Shown here piece by piece: positions 44,581 through 57,280 of a DNA stretch of 64,000 nucleotides (position 1 is the first letter of the stretch; every line of letters begins with the position of its first letter). Under the pieces are notes generated by a model, which searched no databases, had not been told where the DNA came from, and was given only the letters and a program-made list of their open reading frames with translations. Made by a program: the position numbers and the translations under genes. The stretch is from the NCBI RefSeq assembly GCF_020497125.1, contig NC_059077.1:20220840-20284839 (forward strand), written 5' to 3'. The stretch comes from Mauremys mutica (Eukaryota; Chordata; Testudines; Geoemydidae).

Positions 44581-45336
44581 CTGCAGATACTACTGTGGAG
44601 TATGTCTTCCTCCCTTCTTGTACTGTTTCAACATCAGGAACAAATATAGCCCAGTATTTGAGAACTAAAATGCTTTGGCTGCAGAATGGAGCTATGGGGT
44701 GAAATCCTGACCCCCCCCCCTATTGACTTCAGTGGGACCAGGACTTCATCTGTTGTGTTTGAAAGGGGCATCAGGTATTTGGAGGCGGAGGCTGTGACGA
44801 CATGCAAATTATACATAGTACATGGTTTTGTTTTGATAGGTTTCCAAGATTGGTTCTAATACTTTAGATCTCACCAAAAGATCTGCTGTACATAACTAAA
44901 CACCAATTGGCTGAGGCTTAAAAAAATTATTATATGGCCAGACCAACCATGGTCAATGGTTCTTGATATTGTTGCAATGTAGGGCAATAATTCTGACAGT
45001 ATACTGCATCTCAACCTGGAAATTTAGGTGGTACAGGACTTCTGTAACTCTTAAGCAATCTAGTTAGAATGGATTCTTAGTCTGATATTATAAAATTTAA
45101 ACTCAACTATACCACCTGACTACAGCTTATGTGCCACAATTTGAGAACCACTGAAATACGGCATTTGATTTCACCCCTCCTGAAGAGTCCCTCTGAAGAT
45201 TAGAAAGATTTTAAATACTAATTTTAAAAACATTGTGTAAAAAAATTCACTAAGAATATATATAGGCTACCCATGTATGTACTTCTGTTCTTGCTGTTTC
45301 TCAAGGATGTTGCCTCATCTTTAAGGGTCTCCAGCT
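44581..45336. other. intronic sequence with a possible hAT end
   Basis: CCACAATTTGAGAACCACTG at 45132-45151 resembles the right terminus of the 39.4-kb hAT element, but its left half is not visible. Otherwise nothing is recognised. Confidence 0.4.
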
Positions 45337-45479
45337 CAGTGCTTAATTTGTAATGCTGGGGCTTAAGCAATTTTTTTTTTTTTAGCTTTCATAACTGATG
45401 CAGTAAGCTCAGAGGTGCTGTGGTTGAGCTGCCAAGCCTAGAGGTGCCAGGGCAAAGCCCTGGCACAGATTAAGCACTG
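45337..45479. mobile_element. hAT MITE, 143 bp
   Basis: Ends CAGTGCTTAATTTG and CAGATTAAGCACTG are inverted, flanked by CTCCAGCT (45329-45336) and TTCCAGCT (45480-45487), 7 of 8 identical. Confidence 0.85.
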
Positions 45480-46143
45480 TTCCAGCTACAAAGCACAAAG
45501 AAATGACACACCTGATCAGAGGAGAGATTTTGAATGGATATATACACTCACTGTAGAATATAATTGCTGCTTCTCAGCATATTTTATTTGAAGTAACTTT
45601 AACTGGATTTCTAATAAATGTCCTGTGTTTATAAGGCTACCTGTTTGAGATTAGTCAGACGAAGGAAAAATAATAGTTTGACGTTCCATATGTTTTATAC
45701 CCAGACCCCAGGCTAAAAATGGTGTATTTTTGCATACATGTGTTACTTAAACACTTCAGCCAGGCTGATCCAACAAGTGACATCACCATTTAATCGCTTC
45801 TGCATGCTGATCCAGCAACTGCTTTCTCAAACTGGCAGTTAGTTGCCTCTTCAGTGTCTTTTTCTTTGTTTGTTTTTCCCCTCATCCAGTTGTTGGCCTG
45901 GGGTTGCATAGGCTGTGCTTTTCATGTACACTCTGCTATGAATTTGTTAGGGAGTGGCTGAAATAACTCATGAGATTTCAAGTCTTGTGGATTATGTCCC
46001 TCACTGTACTTAGTTTTTTTTATAAAGTTTTCCTCGGAAAAGTACAAAATCTAACAAAAACAATGACAAGACATTTAATAACCATCACTTTGTAATTGAC
46101 TGGAGAAAATGGTGCAAATTTAATTTGTACTCATATAAACTTA
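45480..46143. other. intronic sequence, nothing recognised
   Basis: No family recognised. Confidence 0.4.
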
Positions 46144-46920
46144 TCATAGAATATCAGGGTTGGAAGGGATCTCAGGAGGTCATCTAGTCCAACCCCCTGC
46201 TCAAAGCAGGACCAATTCCCAACTAAATCGTCCCAGCCAGGGCTTTGTCAAGCCTGACCTTAAAAACCTCTAAGTAAGGAGATTGCACCCCCTCCTAGGT
46301 AACCCATTCCAGTGTTTCACCACTCTGAGTGAAAAAGTTTTTCCTAATATCCAACCTCTAAACCTCCCCCACTGCAACTTGAGACCATTACTCCTTGTTC
46401 TGTCATCTACCACCACTGAGAACAGTCTAGATCCATCCTCTTTAGAACCCCCTTTCAGGTAGTTGAAAGCAGCTATCAAATCCCCCCTCATTCTTCTCTT
46501 CTGCAGGCTAAACAATCCCAGTTCCCTCAGCCTCTCCTCATAAGTCATGTGCTCCAGCCCCCTAATCATTTTTGTTGCCCTCCGCTGGACTCTTTCCAAT
46601 TTTTCCACATCCTTCTTGTAGTGTGGGGCCCAAAACTGGACACAGTACTCCAGATGAGGCCTCACCAGTGTCGAATAAAGGGGAATGATCACATCCCTTA
46701 ATCTGCTGGCAATGCCCCTACTTATACAGCCCAAAATGCCATTAGCCTTCTTGGCAACAAGGGTACACTGACTCATATCCAGCTTCTCGTCCACTGTAAC
46801 CCCTAGGTCCTTTTCTGCAGAGCTGCTTCCTAGCCATTCGGTCCCTAGTCTGTAGCAGTGAATGGGATTCTTCCGTCTTAAGTGCAGGACTCTGCACTTG
46901 TCCTTGTTGAACCTCATCAG
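46144..46920 (-). mobile_element. CR1 LINE 3' end, open ORF2 tail (minus)
   Basis: The minus strand reads [32 protein letters not shown], then [23 protein letters not shown] and FWAPHYKKD, then [14 protein letters not shown], a classical CR1 ORF2 C-terminus. The frame is open for 232 codons in all, counting a few upstream, and ends about 130 bp before the element end. The 3' UTR (complement of GGTTGGAAGGGATCTCAGGA, GGTCATCTAGTCCAACCCCC) follows, with a minimal terminal repeat near 46144 (ATCATAGAATATCAG). The 5' end is truncated at about 46920. It is the youngest-looking CR1 in the window. Confidence 0.93.
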
Positions 46921-47164
46921 GTTGATCCCTTGCTTTTTATTACTTTTTGTATCTACGAAATGTCCCATGCATGACCTAGAAGATCAGTGTGTAATCAAAA
47001 AAGTTGTTACTGAACTTATTAAAATCTTCTAAAAGAGAAAAGATTGCTTCTGCTATGTTTAAAACTTCAGTGAATCCATTTTGTATCTTTCCCTGGGTGA
47101 AAATAGCCATGCCCCGCCACCCTTTACCCCTCCAACCCCCGTACAAGAACAAATGAATATCAAC
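46921..47164. other. intronic sequence, nothing recognised
   Basis: Short intron-like stretch with no recognised family. Confidence 0.35.
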
Positions 47165-47510
47165 TGGCCATGAACAAATTCAGGCTGGAAATTAGATGAA
47201 GCGGCTGGAGCTCCAGGCCCTTTAAATCGCCTCCGGAGCCCTGCCTCCGCTACCCCAGCCCTAGCCCGAGCCCTGCTGCCCTTTAAGGGCTCCCGTGGTA
47301 ATTTAAAGAGCCCAGAGCTCCATGGCGGCCAGCGCCCTGGGGCCTTTAATTTGCCCCTGAGCCCCACAGCTGAGCCCCTGCAGCTGGTGGCTTCGGGGTG
47401 ATTTAAAGGGAGCCCCAAGGCCTTTAAATCTTGAAAGGCCCCGCCTCTTCCGGTTGAGACCACGCCCCACTCAGGACTCTGGCGTACCAGTACGTCCTTT
47501 AAGTTACTTT
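47165..47510. repeat. GC-rich repeat with CCTTTAAAT blocks
   Basis: CTCCAGGCCCTTTAAATCGC, GGGCCTTTAATTTGCCCCTG and CAAGGCCTTTAAATCTTGAA recur at roughly 100-110 bp, closing with CGTACCAGTACGTCCTTTAA. I recall similar units as dispersed turtle repeats. The 210-codon minus-strand frame across it has no domain. Confidence 0.5.
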
Positions 47511-47984
47511 TATCCCTGGATGTGGCACTGAGCATTCTATCAGGTGCTGGGCTGGCTGCTTCCTGCTCACGGTCTGAGTGCCGTATGTGAAGTCTGGAAG
47601 GAGTTTTCCACCAGGTCAGATTAGCAGTGACCGTGGGCACTTTCACCTTCCTCTGCATTGTGTGGGTACAGGTCACTTGGGTATATCTCATTTAATCATT
47701 TCCTTGCATTGCAGGGGTCTCTGGCACTGGTGTAGTTTGGTCTCCCTGAGGCATATGCAAGTTTAGTCTCCATGGGTTTGTATTACTTTGGTCTAATTTG
47801 GGTTGTTGGGTTTAGAGTGCGGGTGCTGGGTTGTATTGGTGGCCTGTTATACCCAAGTGGTCAGATGATCTGGTGGTCCCTGCTGGCCTTAAACTCTATT
47901 TTTTCTAAGTACATGTGATGACCAATTAGGTGCAAAACTGTCTGTTCAACAAATGCTTGATTTTTGCAAGTGCTTCCTCAGGTG
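47511..47984. other. intronic sequence, nothing recognised
   Basis: No family recognised. Confidence 0.35.
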
Positions 47985-48428
47985 CAGTGGTTCTCAACCA
48001 GAGGTACACGTACCCGTGGGATACACAGAGGTCTTCCAGAGTATCCATCAACTCATCTAGATATTTGCCTAGTTTTACAACAGGCTACTTAAAAAGCACT
48101 GGCGAAGTGAGCACAAACTAAACTTTCATACAGACAATTACTTGTTTATACTGCTCTATATGCTATGCACTGCAATGTAAGTACAATATTTATATTCCAA
48201 TTGATTTATTTTATAATATATGGTATATTATACCATATATTATAAATTTCAGCAATTTTTCAGTAATAGTGTGCTGCAATTTTTCAGTAATAGTGTGCTG
48301 TGACATTCTGTTTTTTTCTCTCTGATTTTGTAAGCAAGTAGTTTTTAAGTGAGGTGAAACTTGGGGTATGCAAGACAAATCAGACTCCTGAAAGGGGTGC
48401 AGTAGTCTGGACAGGTTGAGAGCTGCTG
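47985..48428 (+). mobile_element. Non-autonomous hAT element, 444 bp
   Basis: Starts CAGTGGTTCTCAACCAGAGG and ends GACAGGTTGAGAGCTGCTG. Same family and orientation as 21357-21756 and reverse of 6595-6986. It carries a private 24-bp tandem duplication (GCAATTTTTCAGTAATAGTG blocks at 48252 and 48276) and a TATGGTATA..TATACCATA near-palindrome at about 48220-48240. Confidence 0.85.
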
Positions 48429-49299
48429 CTTGGTGGATCTGCAGCAGTGCTTGCCAAGTACTGAATACTATTCTGAGAGATGTATCAACATGCTCAGTTA
48501 TGCTGGTATATTAGCAAGAATGCTTGATTTAATGTGTAGTGGTGATTTATTTTGAGAAATAATATTTGAAGTGCATAAAAGAACATTTTCTCAGGCATAT
48601 CAGTTGTGAGGAATTACTGGCCTGAAGAACAGCACTGGAATGTAATCATACTCATTTATATATTCAGTGTTTTCTTTTCTAAAAGTACATCAGTGTGGTG
48701 TTTCCTATTACCATAGAAAGTGGGGTTGGAGGGTGGGCGAAGAAGTGGCATAAAACTTTTATTTTTAAAAGGCTGATTTAAATTCGTATGAGCAGAGTAT
48801 TACTAGAGACCTAACACTTGTAAATTTACCAGTCAGATTACTTAACATCCTCAACATTCCTCGAAGTTTAACATTTTGGTCTCACAGTAGCAATACCATT
48901 GTTAAGGTTGCGCCAGAATTTTCAGTTTCATGGTGTCTGTATCCCAGTGTCTCACTCTGTCACCCCCTTCCCCCCAACTCCTTTTTGTAAACATACCTTG
49001 GGGAATTTGAAATAAATTTCAGCCACTAATTAGCGTGTGGGGATTGATCTCAAATGCACATTTTGTGTTTGCATGTGATTAGTTTCCTGACAAACAATAG
49101 GAAAATCGGAACACTGGAAAAGTCTGATTTTTCTCCCCCTCTCCTCCCCTCCCCTCCCCACTCTGTACACAGTGCTACATTTACTGTCCTATGCTAACTA
49201 AGCAGTCACATTGTGACATGAGAGAATATCCTCCAGTTAATTTGCATACTTGGTGATTTCTCCTGTGCACTGAATGAACCAGGGCGTGTGGTTTAAAAA
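48429..49299. other. intronic sequence, nothing recognised
   Basis: A pyrimidine tract lies at 49132-49161; otherwise no family is seen. Confidence 0.4.
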
Positions 49300-49690
49300 T
49301 ACAGGCTGTATTATGATGCATACACACCTGCCTTAATAAGTCCTGGTAGGCCTTGTTGTCATCTTGAGGTGGGGGGACACATGCTGCCACCACCACCTCA
49401 TCTGGGGAAGAGGAAGAGGCTATGACTGGCTGAGGAGCCTCCATCCCTCCTTCTTGTCTTGACCGAGACTCACAGGATTTCTTCCTGAGGCTCGGTGCCA
49501 GGCTCAGCACCAAAGTCCGGGTCAGGGGTCTCGTGGCGTGGTACTGGAGATGCCCTACTATCCAAGGCCACAGAGTGTGACATCTTGAGATCGTGCCCTG
49601 GCCTGGGGGAAACCTCCATGGGTTCCAAAATGACCTTTCCATGGGCGCTGGTTCCCATTGACCTAGTGGCCAAGTGTTTCACACAAGATA
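49300..49690 (-). pseudogene. DIRS gag remnant, inverted relative to recombinase
   Basis: The minus strand reads SSSSPDEVVVAACVPPPQDD followed by NKAYQDLLRQV, a motif I associate with the gag-like ORF of turtle DIRS elements. Upstream (higher coordinates) the frame continues through GHFGTHGGF-like residues with breaks. It points opposite to the recombinase immediately to its right, so the two halves are not in their original arrangement. Confidence 0.6.
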
Positions 49691-50400
49691 GTTATCCATT
49701 TTCTTAAAGGCCTGGAGAGAGTACACTCCTCAGCTAAAAGAACCGGTTCCTCCCTGGGATCTAAACCTTGTCCTGTCCAAATGTATGGGTCCACCCTTTG
49801 AGCTGCTAGCAATGCTTGCTGTTGCACCTCTCCTGAAAAGTGGCCGCCTTAGTGGCCATCGCTTTGGCCGGAAGGGTTTTGGCGATCCGGGCCCCCTATA
49901 TACAAGCTTTTTCAAGGATAAGGTACAGCAGCGTTCACACCAAACTTTCCTCCCAAAGGTGGTCTCACAATTCCACTGCAGTCAAGCAATCTTTCTGCCA
50001 GTATTCTACCCAAAACTGTATGCGAACAGAGGAACAGTGCCTACGCTCCTTGGATGTTAGATGGGCTTTAGCTTTCTATATACAAAGTAGTAAACTGTTC
50101 TGTAGATTGACTCAGCTGTTCATAGCGATAACAGAGAATGAAGGCCCTTCCCATCTCCGCCCAGAGGATTTTGTCTTGGATTACCTCATGTATGGCATCC
50201 TGCCTCTGGCTAACCTGACTGTTCATTCCACAAGCTCACAGGCCTTTTTGACTGTTTTTCTAGCGCAAGTTCCTATTCAGGACATCTGCAGGGCAGCAAC
50301 GTGGTCCTTGGTGCACATGTTCTCAGTACGCTATGCCATCGCCCAAAAGGCTAGAGATGCCAACTTCAGCCACGCAGTCTTGCAGTCAGCTTGTTCTTGA
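49691..50400 (+). pseudogene. DIRS tyrosine recombinase remnant (copy 2)
   Basis: Reads LERVYTP..KEPVPPWDLNLVLS, then MGPPFEL, VAALVAIALAGRV, FCRLTQLFIAI, RPEDFVLDYL, LTVHSTSSQAF, VPIQDICRAATWS and FSVRYAI. The final 186 codons (49840-50400) are open apart from frame joins upstream. The catalytic HSTR motif reads HSTS, so the Arg is lost while the His and the C-terminal Tyr remain. It would be inactive. Confidence 0.85.
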
Positions 50401-50439
50401 ACTCCAAGCCCACCTCCTGTGCAACCTCTTTGTGAGTCA

Positions 50440-50755
50440 CCTACATTGGAATGGACATGTGCGAAGAAGAAAGAATAGTTACTAACCTTTCTGTAATTGT
50501 TGTTCAAGATATATTGCATATGTCCATTCCCAATCCTGTCCTCCATCCCCTTTTATGGAGTCAGTCGATAATAAGGTGCGGGGTCGGCAGGGCCCCTTAA
50601 ACTGACATTGTGAACGCGTGGCATCAGAGGGCATTAGCGCCAACCCAACAGGTACCATTAAGGGAAAAAATTTCCAGCAACTGTGCTCAGGGCACACACC
50701 TATATTGGAATGGACATGTGCAACAGTTACAGAAAGGTTAGGTTAGTAACAGATT
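50440..50755. repeat. DIRS terminal hairpin (copy 2)
   Basis: ACTAACCTTTCTGTAATTGT with GCATATGTCCATTCC (50480-50530) is complementary to TTGGAATGGACATGTGCAAC and AGTTACAGAAAGGTTAG (50704-50745). It follows the recombinase exactly as in the 37.5-kb copy. Confidence 0.8.
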
Positions 50756-53000
50756 TTTTTCCCCTCTTAAAACAAAGGTGATAATTCAGTTAGAGAGAAC
50801 ATGGGCTGAGAGAAAGGGAGGAGTGGGTAACATTCCAAAATGTTTGCACTTTTCTTGCAGGACTGAATTCCAAAATAGCTTAATCACAGACTAGTCACAA
50901 AGCATATGTTTCCTATTGCTTCTCAGTCTTGCAATGACACTATGTACCTGAGTCTCTTAATTTCACACTTTGCTGTACATAGGTGGCTGGTATAATCTCT
51001 GCTATTGATTGGAATTCTAGGATTTGGTTACTGACACGATTTTTCTTGAGTGAATGTATAATCATTCGGTGTCTATGGAGTGTCTGTTTACATTTTCCCC
51101 TGAATTGATTGGATCTATAAAAATTGTATAGAAATGACAGCTCAGGTGCATAGGTTAGTAGGGAAGTAAATAACTTGAAGTTACATGAAATCGTGGTTGC
51201 ACAATGGACTTAACTTGAAGCAATCAAAGGCAAAAAAGCTGTTAAATATTTGTAATATCATTTCATTAATATTTAAAAACAAATGGTGCACAGGCTAAAG
51301 TCCAAATTGTTCTTTCTAATGGCTCTGTTAGTATAATGCAATCTTGCTTTTATTGCAGTTAGCAGTTTCTATTCACCTGTTAACGTTCATGTTTAGAAGT
51401 GCAAGCTGACATGGTTGTTTGTTGCTTTTTGTACAGTATGTAAATGTATATGCCAGTTAGGGTCAGGCCATCCCTGCTGTTGGGCCAGTATGTTCTATCT
51501 CTATTCTTTTCTGGATAGAACTTTTACCTGATGTGTTGCACAGGAAGTCTTGAGATACATATTTCTGAAGTGCAGAGCCTTGCTCTGTGTGAGGGGAATC
51601 GAAGGTAAAGTGACCAAAGAGAGAAATCCTTTAAAAAGAGTACACTTGAAGCTGAAACTCCAGATATGACAAGCTGGCCCCTTCCATTGACATGTCATGC
51701 TTAATTTACATGTATACTCCGAATGCCAGATTGATTAATGAGCAGCTCTCTCAAATTTTTTTATTATACAACACAGCCAGAAATCTGAGAGCCTAATTAT
51801 GATCTCTTTTATACAAGGGCTAATTCTATAAAATTGAATAGATTTGCTCTTCCAGATTTATGTTGGTATGAGCAAGGTCAGAATCTGTCTTTGAATTTTT
51901 AATAGCCATGATAATCTTTCAATACCATTCCTTACACCCCACCCCCAGTGGTTGAACAGAGTGAGCTAGAAATTCAGCCAGTGGTGGTAGGTCGGAGACA
52001 ATGAAAGCAAGATAGTGTGAAGGATATTTAGGCCTTGTGGGAGGCCAGAGGCCGAGAGGTGCATTTGGTATGGCTGGACATTGCCCTCCTCCCCACCAGG
52101 CAACATTTTACTAAGTCTAACAAAATAGCCTGATTTTCAATTAGTGTCTGGTACACTCTGCATTTTTATTAGGTTATTGTGACAGTAAATATTAGATAGT
52201 AAATGTTATGCATTAAACAATCTACAGTTCCATTGAATTAGATACATTTTTTGTTATTAATGTGATGCTTTAATCTCATTTAAACCATGGTGATTAGTGT
52301 GAATTTAATTACATTTTCAGCAGTTCAGCTATTGATATAATGACCTGCACAGTGTGGAGTATTTATTTTTTCTTTTCTTCATCCTACTGTGATATTTCAT
52401 TTTCAAAGGTAAATTAAACTTCTTGTGTGGTGTAAATTTACTCGCGAGCCATAGTGATACTATCAAGTAGTTTAGTTAGTTAATTACTTTTCAGTTAGTG
52501 AAAAGTAGTGGGGATGAAAACACAAACGATTCAGAGAATCCTTTCAAATAATTTGGATGATCATCTGAATCTGTCTTGTGCATCCTTTCTCCAGTCAGGC
52601 CCAGATTCCATCCCATTGGCTGTGTTGCATTCTTGGAAAGATGACATGGAAGGAGTTCAGCAGTCTAGCTACTACTCTCTTAAGGATTTCCTTCCTCTTC
52701 AGTGGAGTGAATGGTCCAGTCCCACATTCTGGTGTGGAGTCTGTGTGAGGTTATTCTGCTTCTCTGCTGTGTAGCAGCAGGAGGCGTTAATCGCTTTGTT
52801 GGACCCTAGCAATTTGCTGCCACTTAAACCATGAAAGGCAGGCTGCAGTTGATACCCCAGAGTGAATGGTGGTACTGGGAGTTGCACAAGCTTGGTATGG
52901 GGCAGTTCAGGTTCCTGTAGCATACCGGGTTCTCTTCTCCTTCAGCTCCTGAGAGAGTTCTTTCATATACTTTTGAGACTTCTCGGTACTGCCATGCGCA

Positions 53001-53140
53001 TTTTCCTAGGAATGAGACTGGATGTCCCACTGTGCAGCTTTGATGCAATAGGACTCACTATTCCCTCTGCTGGATCACAATAACCTGCCACTTCAAAGTG
53101 TGTACTCCATTTGAGCGACCCAGTCTCATTCCTAGGAAAA
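53001..53140. repeat. Perfect 21-bp inverted repeat, 98-bp loop
   Basis: TTTTCCTAGGAATGAGACTG plus G at 53001-53021 is the exact reverse complement of 53120-53140. No matching mobile-element ends are seen. Confidence 0.8.
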
Positions 53141-54074
53141 TCCCCAGTGTTGGCGGGAAAAGTGGCCCTAGATGTTACCCTAACACTTCACCACCTTTTT
53201 CAGGAAGGCTCTTCTCTGTAGGTGAGGGAGGGAAGAATGAAGGGAGCATAACGGATGGGATTCTAGGGGCCATATTAAGAATGGGTTTACTTTTCCCCTT
53301 CCCGAGAGACGAAATCAGGTAAGGAAAGAGTTTGGAGGCTAGTGGAGCTGTAGCAGCTGGTCTTGGCTGCATGGGTGAGATTTTCCCTCAATGGAGATAA
53401 AATTTGCTTATGGCCTTTGTGGGTTCGGGAGTTGGGGATACCTCCTTCCTACAAATTTGGTATTAGCCCAGCTTCACCAGATTGGATTCACATAGTGACC
53501 CAGGCACTAGTAGAAGACGTGATTGCCTCAGGCTTGGGAGTAAGATGGGCTGGATAGGCCCAGGAAATGTTGGAATGCTCTGGATTGGAACATCAAAAGA
53601 AGGGGCATGCTGAGAGTCTGAAGAGGCTGTGGTCTTAACTCCCCACCCTCTACCCCTCTTGGCTGGTGCCAGTACATGTGTATTAGGAGATAACTTCTGA
53701 TATAAAATTGTGACTGCTTTGGCCAGTAAAGGTAATTCCTGTCTCCATCCTCATTGGCCCCTGCCATTTGCAATAGACCTTTTCCAAAATCCAAAGGTTA
53801 GAATTTGGTCAATTACTATTTTAATTCTGACTGAAACAAAAACATTTATTTCTTTTAAATGGATATGGTGGACCAATGGGAAATTGGATGAAGATCTGCA
53901 GAATATAAATAGTTAGGAATTACTTAGGCAAGTTAGGTGTCTTCAAGTTGGCAAGGCCTGACCGTGTACATACTTTGGATAATATTTAGTCCTGCTTCAG
54001 TACAGGGACTATCAAGGTCCTTTCCAGTTCTAGATTTCTGTAATTTTATATATATCTCACACTCACTCACTCTT

Positions 54075-54104
54075 TTTTATTTATTTATTTATTTATTTAT
54101 TTTT
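54075..54104. repeat. (ATTT)n microsatellite
   Basis: About seven consecutive TTTA units. Another such tract lies at 59089-59114. Confidence 0.9.
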
Positions 54105-54387
54105 GTCATTTAAGTGCATGCTCATCTGAGGTAGCTGCTTATCTCAGTCGTTTCTTGTTATGGGAAAAAAAAACATGTTCAGTTCATTTTCTGATACTAT
54201 AATTAGTCTTTAACACATTTCTGTTTGCACTTGCTTGATTAAATAATGTTAAAATAGGTTTAATACAGAGACTTTTGCCCCAGTAAACAAGTTTTTTACT
54301 AGGTGAATTTGAGGCTATTAATTATTTGTGTAATGAGACTAAATGAACATTTCACATTGAATTTGCATCTATTATAGTTGTCAGTAA

Positions 54388-55599
<1,212 letters not shown>

Positions 55600-56095
55600 T
55601 AAGGCTTGAGTGGTTACTTATTTGTAACCCCAGGTTAGGAATTGCTGAAACTGAGGTCCAACCTGGGGCTCCAGCATCTACACTGCATTATGTCGGCCCG
55701 AATCCAACCACTCATATCTCGGACTTCCTAGCCCCGCCCAAAATGTGGCTGCACCCACCCTTTGTGATACAGTGACTGTCCAGAGGACAAAGAACATTGG
55801 CCTGTGGAATTGTGGAATACTTTTGGTAGATCCCCAGAGCACGAATCTAGTGGTGCTGCATCTACACTACAAAGCAATAAGGCTTGAACCCTGGGTCCCT
55901 GCTTTGAATGAGGCTTGGACCCTTCACCCCCATGGCATTCTCAGACCCTGGGTTAGCACAATTTGTGTTGATGGTGGGGGGGAGGGGGAGGAGAAGGCTT
56001 GAGCCTGAGTTAAAATGCTGGCCCTTCATTGCAGTGTAGACATACCTTGTGGGTACAGGGATCTGCTTCCTTGGAGCTCTTTGCAGGATCAGAGT
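55600..56095. repeat. MITE-like repeat
   Basis: CAACCTGGGGCTCCAGCATC, TACACTGCATTATGTCGGCC, CATCTACACTACAAAGCAAT and TTGCAGTGTAGACATACCTT are the type of blocks used by turtle TGTAGACATACC-ended MITEs. Exact ends are not resolved. Confidence 0.45.
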
Positions 56096-56099
56096 CTAA

Positions 56100-56683
56100 G
56101 GGCTTGGCTACACTTGAAAGTTGCAGCGCTGGGAGTTACAGCACTGGTCGTGCAGCTGTGCAGGAACAGCGCTGGTGTGTGGCCACACTCACAGCTACCA
56201 GCGCTGGTGTGTGGCCACATTTGCAGCATTTGCAGCGCTGTTGGGAGTGATGCATTATGGGCAGCTATCCCAGCGTTCAAGTGGCAGCAACGTGCTTTTC
56301 AAAAGAGGGGGGTGGAGTGGGGTCTAGTGTGACAGGGAGCGGGGGGAGAGAGAGAGAGTGGATTTTTAGAGCCAACACTGTGTGTTACCTTCCTGCCTTG
56401 AAAAATCAGAACATGTTCCCGATCCCTTACCCTTAACTTTTAACTGCAAACAGCCTGCATCCAACACGACTCCCCGCTGTTTCACTCACTCCCTGCCTGC
56501 CTCTCATTTGATTGTTTACAGCCAGGTACAGATTGATCACAGCAAACAGGAGCTCTGTTTGTTTTTTAGATAAGCAGCACCGGCAACGGAGCTCCACGCG
56601 GAGCTCGGAGTTCACAACAAAACAAAGAGTAATTTATAAAAGCATTCTGGGATATCTGCTAATACCGTGGAGGCCTCTCCTAA
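56100..56683. mobile_element. Harbinger-like MITE, single-unit form
   Basis: GGGCTTGGCTACACTTGAAA after TAA (56097-56099), CAGCGCTG motifs, CAAGTGGCAGCAACGTGCTT, then ATAAGCAGCACCGGCAACGG and GCATTCTGGGATATCTGC, co-linear with 34623-35390 but without its 177-bp duplication. Confidence 0.75.
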
Positions 56684-56752
56684 CTGCCCCACCATACAAT
56701 TTCGGAAACCCGATGTAGCCCTCAGGCCAAAAAGTTTGCCCGCCCCTAGTAT
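56684..56752 (+). repeat. End of C-rich dispersed repeat
   Basis: AACTGCCCCACCATACAATT, CGATGTAGCCCTCAGGCCAA and AAAGTTTGCCCGCCCCTAG match the end at 17790-17855. The rest of the repeat is absent. Confidence 0.65.
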
Positions 56753-57280
56753 AAGACTATGAACAGTGAAAAGTAAAAACCAGTTAAAATTGAAGGAATT
56801 AAAAAACAAAACCCTCAGGTGTTTGCTAATTACACTGATGTGGAAACTCCTTTATTATTTTAAAAAAAAAGTGTTTTTGATCTTTTATGTTGTCCTCTTT
56901 AAAATATGTTTGGCCTCTGCTAGCTTTAGTTTCAGAGCCTATCCAAATCTGTTCTTAGTTTTGGTGAAAATTCTTAGTGAAAAATTCAGCTCTACTTAGT
57001 TGCTACAGTAACAGCATAGAACATAGTGTTTTGGGGAATTGTTTTTAAATACCTTCCACATCTATAACAAAACAATACAGATATGTGGGAGGCTTTCTTT
57101 TGATAATGGATTTTTTTTTTATAAGTAGGATTCACCTGTCATCCTGCTATCATGGAATTTATATTTGTACACTATGCACTCTTTTATTCTTTTTATATCA
57201 ATGGAAAATGTTTAAGCCTGGTCTGTATGGGGAAAGTCTTTTTAGTAGAACCGAAGGTTTGAATTTAAACAGATATACTA
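56753..57280. other. NEDD4L intron, nothing recognised
   Basis: AT-rich; no family seen. Confidence 0.4.

Noticed and set aside
47059..47691. 210-codon minus-strand frame
   Set aside because: Falls on a GC-rich dispersed repeat with a CCTTTAAAT period; no protein family signature.
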